Origin: an uncultured Oscillibacter sp.
GTDB taxonomy: Bacteria > Bacillota > Clostridia > Oscillospirales > Oscillospiraceae
Direction: 5' to 3'
Assembly (NCBI RefSeq): GCF_910584465.1
Contig: NZ_CAJUBK010000003.1
Location: 26,750-90,749 of the forward strand
DNA: 64,000 nt
Made by a program: the position numbers and the translations under genes. Positions 60,837 through 64,000 of this stretch are shown in pieces (the stretch's first letter is position 1; each line of letters opens with the position of its first letter). The notes below the pieces were generated by a model. It was not told the origin of the DNA, searched no databases, and saw only the letters and a list, made by a program, of their open reading frames with translations.

Positions 60837-61424
60837 TTATGACAAACGGTCTTCGATCAACTCGCAGATAATATGAATGATAGCTATATGGCACTCCTGC
60901 ACCCTTGCTGTTATCTTACTGGGAACAATGATAGAGAGATCGACTTCGGGAGCGATGCGGCCCCCGCTGCCTCCCAATAAAGCAGCAGTCTTCCCGCCGA
61001 TCTCCTGTGCTTTTTTAAGGGCTCTATACACGTTTTCCGAATTACCACTTGTACTGATACCGATCAGTAAATCGCTGCCTGTCATATACGCCTCTGACAT
61101 ACGTTCAAACACGGAATGATAGCCATAATCATTGGCAATGGCAGTTAAAGCGGCCACATCTGCGTTCAATGCGATTGCGGGCCATCCTTTGCGTTCCCGC
61201 TGAAATCGTCCAACGATCTCTCCCGCGAAATGAAGCGCATCCGATGCCGAACCACCGTTCCCACATATTAAGATCTTACCTCCTGACCGAATAGTCGATA
61301 TTATTTCTTCAGACAGCTCATGGATGCGCACCAGCATCTGCTCATCAGATAAAAGCATTTCCTTCGTGTAGATGCTCTGATGGATGCGTTCTTTTATCAA
61401 ATCAAGATCCTGCATCGCCACCAT
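60837..61424 (-). CDS. gmhA: Sedoheptulose 7-phosphate isomerase
   Basis: 195 residues, SIS-domain plan with GNGGSASDALHFAGEI and STSGNSENVYRAL for phosphate binding, and the C-terminal helix HIAIIHIICELIE. It converts sedoheptulose-7-phosphate to D-glycero-D-manno-heptose-7-phosphate, the first step of heptose activation. The start overlaps the hldE stop by 23 bases, showing coupling. Confidence 0.94.
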   Translation of the reverse strand: MVAMQDLDLIKERIHQSIYTKEMLLSDEQMLVRIHELSEEIISTIRSGGKILICGNGGSASDALHFAGEIVGRFQRERKGWPAIALNADVAALTAIANDYGYHSVFERMSEAYMTGSDLLIGISTSGNSENVYRALKKAQEIGGKTAALLGGSGGRIAPEVDLSIIVPSKITARVQECHIAIIHIICELIEDRLS

Positions 61425-62880
61425 GGTCGCCCCTTTCTATCTTCCTGATGATATCAGTCGTAGAGTGGTTTTCTAAATACGGCACTATCTCCACCCTTCC
61501 GCCATCTCCTGCCACAAGATCCGCGCCTACGACCTCTTCTTTCGTGTAATCGCCGCCCTTCACTAAGACATCCGGTCTGATCTGCCGGATCAACTCCATG
61601 GGGGTATCTTCATCAAACAGGACGACATAGTCTACAAACTCCAGAGCAGCTAACAATTCTGTGCGGTCATGCTCATTATTGATGGGACGCGACTCTTTTT
61701 TAAGACGTTTCACCGAAGCATCGCTGTTCACCCCTACCACCAAAATATCGCCGAAAGAAGCAGCTTGCCTCAAATACCCAATGTGGCCAAGATGCAGGAT
61801 ATCGAAACAACCGTTTGTAAACACGACGGTTTCTGTAGGGCGATGTTTTAGGGATCCCGTCAATTCAGATAGGGAGAGGACCTTTGATGTCCTGCCGTAA
61901 AGATCCTTCGATGACTGCTCTCCGCACCACTCCCTAGATACTTCATGGATCGAGACTGGCGCAGTCCCCATTTTTGTGACCTTAATGCCAGCAGCACAAT
62001 TTGCAATCATTGCCGAGGTAGTGATATCCATACGATTTGCATAGCAGGCCGCTAAATAAGATATGACTGTGTCACCCGCCCCACTCACATCGTAAACCTC
62101 TCGTCTGCTGCTGTTGATTTGCTTTTCGATACCGTTGCCGATCAACAGCATCCCTTCACTTCCCAAAGTGGTCAAAACGTAATCCGCACCACAAATATCA
62201 CACAGACTATGAGCAGCGCCGCGCAGATCCGCTTTTGTTTTCAAGGGGGCTCCGGCAGCAGTTTCCAGTTCCTTTCGATTAGGTTTCAGCAAGGTTGCAC
62301 CTGCATACTTCTCGATTTCTGCATCTTTAATATCAATAAAGACTGGAACATCATATTCCTTTGCAGTTTTAATGGCTTCCTGACAAACAGATGGAGTCAA
62401 GACTCCTTTTGCGTAGTCGGATAAGATGAGCAGATCTGCACGCGCCATTTCCCGCTGAACAAATCGGATGATCTCCTTTTCATCTTCCGTGCTTATCCTC
62501 TCTGTGCTCTCCTCATCGATCCGGAGCAGCTGCTGATGATTTTTGGCTAATATCCTGGTCTTGGTGATCGTTTTCCGGCCAATATCTCTTATGACCCCCG
62601 ATGTATTGCAGCCCAGATCCTCAAGCATTGCGATCAACGTGTCGCCAGTCGCGTCACGACCGATGACAGAAACAGCCACGACATTTTGCCCGGCAGAGGC
62701 CAGATTGGAAACCACATTAGAGGCCCCACCCAAGACAAAATACTCGTCTTGTTTCAAGAAAATAGGTACAGGAGCCTCCGGAGAGATCCGATGTACATCT
62801 CCCTGGAAGTAGCGATCGATCATGAAATCACCGATCACCATGATATTTTTCGTGCTAAGTGAAAATCGTTTTTTCCCCAT
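61402..62880 (-). CDS. hldE: Bifunctional heptose kinase/adenylyltransferase (HldE)
   Basis: 492 residues. The N-terminal PfkB/ribokinase domain (about 1-320) has DFMIDRYFQGDV, GGASNVVSNLASAG and the catalytic DVSGAGDT. The C-terminal cytidylyltransferase-like domain begins FTNGCFDILHLGHIGYL, with the nucleotidyl HxGH motif. It phosphorylates heptose-7-phosphate at C1 and later joins ADP to heptose-1-phosphate. The start is ATG 62880; a TTG at 62889 has no better site. No HldD epimerase gene is in the window, so the D,D form of ADP-heptose may be the final donor. Confidence 0.95.
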   Translation of the reverse strand: MGKKRFSLSTKNIMVIGDFMIDRYFQGDVHRISPEAPVPIFLKQDEYFVLGGASNVVSNLASAGQNVVAVSVIGRDATGDTLIAMLEDLGCNTSGVIRDIGRKTITKTRILAKNHQQLLRIDEESTERISTEDEKEIIRFVQREMARADLLILSDYAKGVLTPSVCQEAIKTAKEYDVPVFIDIKDAEIEKYAGATLLKPNRKELETAAGAPLKTKADLRGAAHSLCDICGADYVLTTLGSEGMLLIGNGIEKQINSSRREVYDVSGAGDTVISYLAACYANRMDITTSAMIANCAAGIKVTKMGTAPVSIHEVSREWCGEQSSKDLYGRTSKVLSLSELTGSLKHRPTETVVFTNGCFDILHLGHIGYLRQAASFGDILVVGVNSDASVKRLKKESRPINNEHDRTELLAALEFVDYVVLFDEDTPMELIRQIRPDVLVKGGDYTKEEVVGADLVAGDGGRVEIVPYLENHSTTDIIRKIERGDHGGDAGS

Positions 62881-62885
62881 TGCAT

Positions 62886-63896
62886 TCAACCTATTTCATA
62901 TTGAAATTTTTTATCTGCAACCCCCTGCAAGATAGAACGCGCCAGCACGATCACCGATGTGCTCGAGATCTCATGGATGCACCTGTAATTCGAACATTTC
63001 GCTTCATTTCCTTGCTCATAGCAAAATTGACACGGAAGATCGATTTTATAAAAGAAGCTTTTGTCAGAATACGGACTATGCAACATAGGATCTGTGCAGC
63101 TGAAGAGCGCAAGAGTCTTACAGCCCATCGCGGCTGCTATGTGGATCAAGCCCGTGTCACCACCGATCACAAGGTCACAGTATCGACAGGCAGCAGCTGA
63201 ACCGGCTAGGCTCAACTTACCCGCCAAATCGATCCACTCATTTTGAACGATCCCGGCTTCTTGACAACGCAGCATCTCCTGCTTTCCGCCAAGTATAACG
63301 ATGTGATATCCGTCTTTACTGAGTTCCTCTGCAACTTCCACATATTTCTGCAGATCCCATGTTTTTTGAGGGATGCTTGTCCCTATACAAAGGCCAACAC
63401 TTTTATGAGGGATCGTGACCGGAAGTGTCGCTTCACAGCACAATCGAGGTATCTTCCCCTGCTGTGGTATCCCTGCGCTCAAGACAACGTTACGATTCCT
63501 TTCCACGATATGGGCCTCTTTACGCTGGACCGCATGGTACCGTCGTCTAAAGAGCTTAAACTCTTCCAGCTGCTCTCCGTAACTCTGCTTAGCTTTTGTC
63601 AAAAAGGCAAGCACCTGTGAGGCCCGGCGGTTTGAAATCGGCGAAAGGAAAAAATAGTCGAACCGCTCTTTTCGGATTTTAATGATATTTTCGATCAATA
63701 GACGTTTAGATGCCTTCAAGTCTATACGAAAAAGTTTTTGAACACGGGTATCACAGTGAAACAGTTCAGCATAGGGTTCTTTTCCCAGGATGATCCCGAT
63801 ATATGCATCCGGATCATATGCCTTTATACTGTCAAGCACTCCTGTAATTTGAACGATATCTCCGATCCCGTGGTGGACCTCAAGCAAATATTTCAT
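62886..63896 (-). CDS. GT9 heptosyltransferase-like glycosyltransferase
   Basis: 336 residues, GT-B fold of family 9 (WaaC/WaaF/WaaQ). Signature segments are HHGIGDIVQITGVLDS near the N-terminus, and VIGGDTGLIHIAAAMGCKTLALF for the donor site, both typical of heptosyltransferases using ADP-heptose. Neighbouring gmhA, gmhB and hldE supply that donor. Its first codons follow a 13-bp repeat also found just upstream of it (63871-63883 and 63900-63912). Confidence 0.9.
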   Translation of the reverse strand: MKYLLEVHHGIGDIVQITGVLDSIKAYDPDAYIGIILGKEPYAELFHCDTRVQKLFRIDLKASKRLLIENIIKIRKERFDYFFLSPISNRRASQVLAFLTKAKQSYGEQLEEFKLFRRRYHAVQRKEAHIVERNRNVVLSAGIPQQGKIPRLCCEATLPVTIPHKSVGLCIGTSIPQKTWDLQKYVEVAEELSKDGYHIVILGGKQEMLRCQEAGIVQNEWIDLAGKLSLAGSAAACRYCDLVIGGDTGLIHIAAAMGCKTLALFSCTDPMLHSPYSDKSFFYKIDLPCQFCYEQGNEAKCSNYRCIHEISSTSVIVLARSILQGVADKKFQYEIG

Positions 63897-63912
63897 TTGT
63901 GGTGGACCTCAA
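63871..63912. repeat. 13-bp direct repeat at the GT9 start
   Basis: TGGTGGACCTCAA (plus strand) occurs at 63871-63883, inside the GT9 coding sequence, and at 63900-63912, where it contains its ribosome site, a 29-base offset. Between 63913 and 63967 nothing convincing is coded. Confidence 0.6.
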
Positions 63913-63967
63913 AAGTGGATAGAAGTGTTTGCCTGAAAGTCGGCGGATCTGCAATACCTTCATGGGC

Positions 63968-64000
63968 TCAGCCTTTCCTCCAGACGAAGTTATCGACGAC
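63968..64000 (-). CDS. 3' end of an upstream gene cut by the window edge
   Basis: Reading leftward from the window edge, a frame encodes VVDNFVWRKG and then stops at 63968-63970. Ten residues are too few to identify it; the position at the head of the glycan locus suggests another transferase. Confidence 0.4.
   Translation of the reverse strand, partial: VVDNFVWRKG

Noticed and set aside
60272..63896. Evidence that the host is a Gram-negative
   Set aside because: Heptose and LpxD-like genes suggest it, but no LpxA/C/B, Kdo, Lpt or Bam genes are present, and SLH, cohesin/dockerin and SwrC-type RND features fit a clostridial monoderm.
63880..63963. 27-codon minus-strand frame MKVLQIRRLSGK... 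before GT9
   Set aside because: It overlaps the GT9 start, has a distant ribosome site and no family resemblance.
1..64000. tRNA or rRNA genes
   Set aside because: No cloverleaf with the TTCGAAT-type T-arm or rRNA segment was noticed by eye; a tRNA search was not possible.

Overview
The window looks like a chromosomal segment of a GC-rich, Gram-positive (monoderm) clostridial gut bacterium of the Oscillospiraceae type (Oscillibacter, Flavonifractor and Dysosmobacter relatives). This rests on the high GC content, strong AGGAGG-type ribosome binding sites with occasional GTG/TTG starts, and the density of exported proteins carrying SLH domains, BspA-type leucine-rich repeats, Ig-like/InlB repeats, and cohesin and dockerin modules. 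The genus is an inference. No tRNA, rRNA, CRISPR array or insertion sequence was recognised.

Layout. 1-2.2 kb: end of a glycosyltransferase operon (GT2, DUF2304, GT39-like). 2.3-6.1 kb: two BspA-like LRR surface proteins. 6.2-8.2 kb: a plasmid-style partition operon (ribbon-helix-helix protein, ParA, ParB) on the minus strand. 8.3-11.9 kb: an exported protein and an SLH protein on the minus strand, preceded by a 120-bp segment bounded by perfect 18-bp inverted repeats, holding a strong promoter and lying beside a serine recombinase. This is a candidate phase-variable promoter switch, and in the orientation given the promoter faces away from the surface genes. 12.1-20.4 kb: LRR protein, CapD-type nucleotide-sugar enzyme, GlmM with a GlmU-like acyltransferase, and a transglutaminase-like protein. 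20.7-27.7 kb: CAP-domain protein, then a cohesin-SLH / dockerin / cohesin-like-SLH cluster. 27.8-34.4 kb: TetR regulator and a TolC-like/MFP/RND efflux operon behind a MerR-type promoter. 34.4-42 kb: more exported proteins (LRR, Big2/InlB, large SLH protein, thioredoxin-like, a degenerate transglutaminase).

42.2-64 kb is one long leftward polysaccharide locus. In transcription order it has a GT9 heptosyltransferase-like protein; HldE, GmhA and GmhB for activated heptose; glycosyltransferases; a Wzy-like polymerase; a Wzz-like protein; a deacetylase; two LpxD-like acyltransferases; a DegT aminotransferase; a FabZ-like protein; a third LpxD-like protein; a WbpD-like acetyltransferase; a UDP-sugar 6-dehydrogenase; a Gfo/Idh oxidoreductase; a GT4; a Wzx flippase; an acetyltransferase; and an SGNH hydrolase broken by a G8 tract. 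The Wbp-like set fits a UDP-2,3-diacetamido-glucuronic acid type sugar. The cluster probably makes a secreted or S-layer-linked glycan containing heptose and acylated amino sugars.

Cross-cutting features: eight exported proteins of unrelated architecture end in the same roughly 60-residue C-terminal module; two neighbouring glycan genes contain the same double-hairpin element inside their reading frames, with a compensatory change in a stem; and two homopolymer tracts lie in glycan genes.
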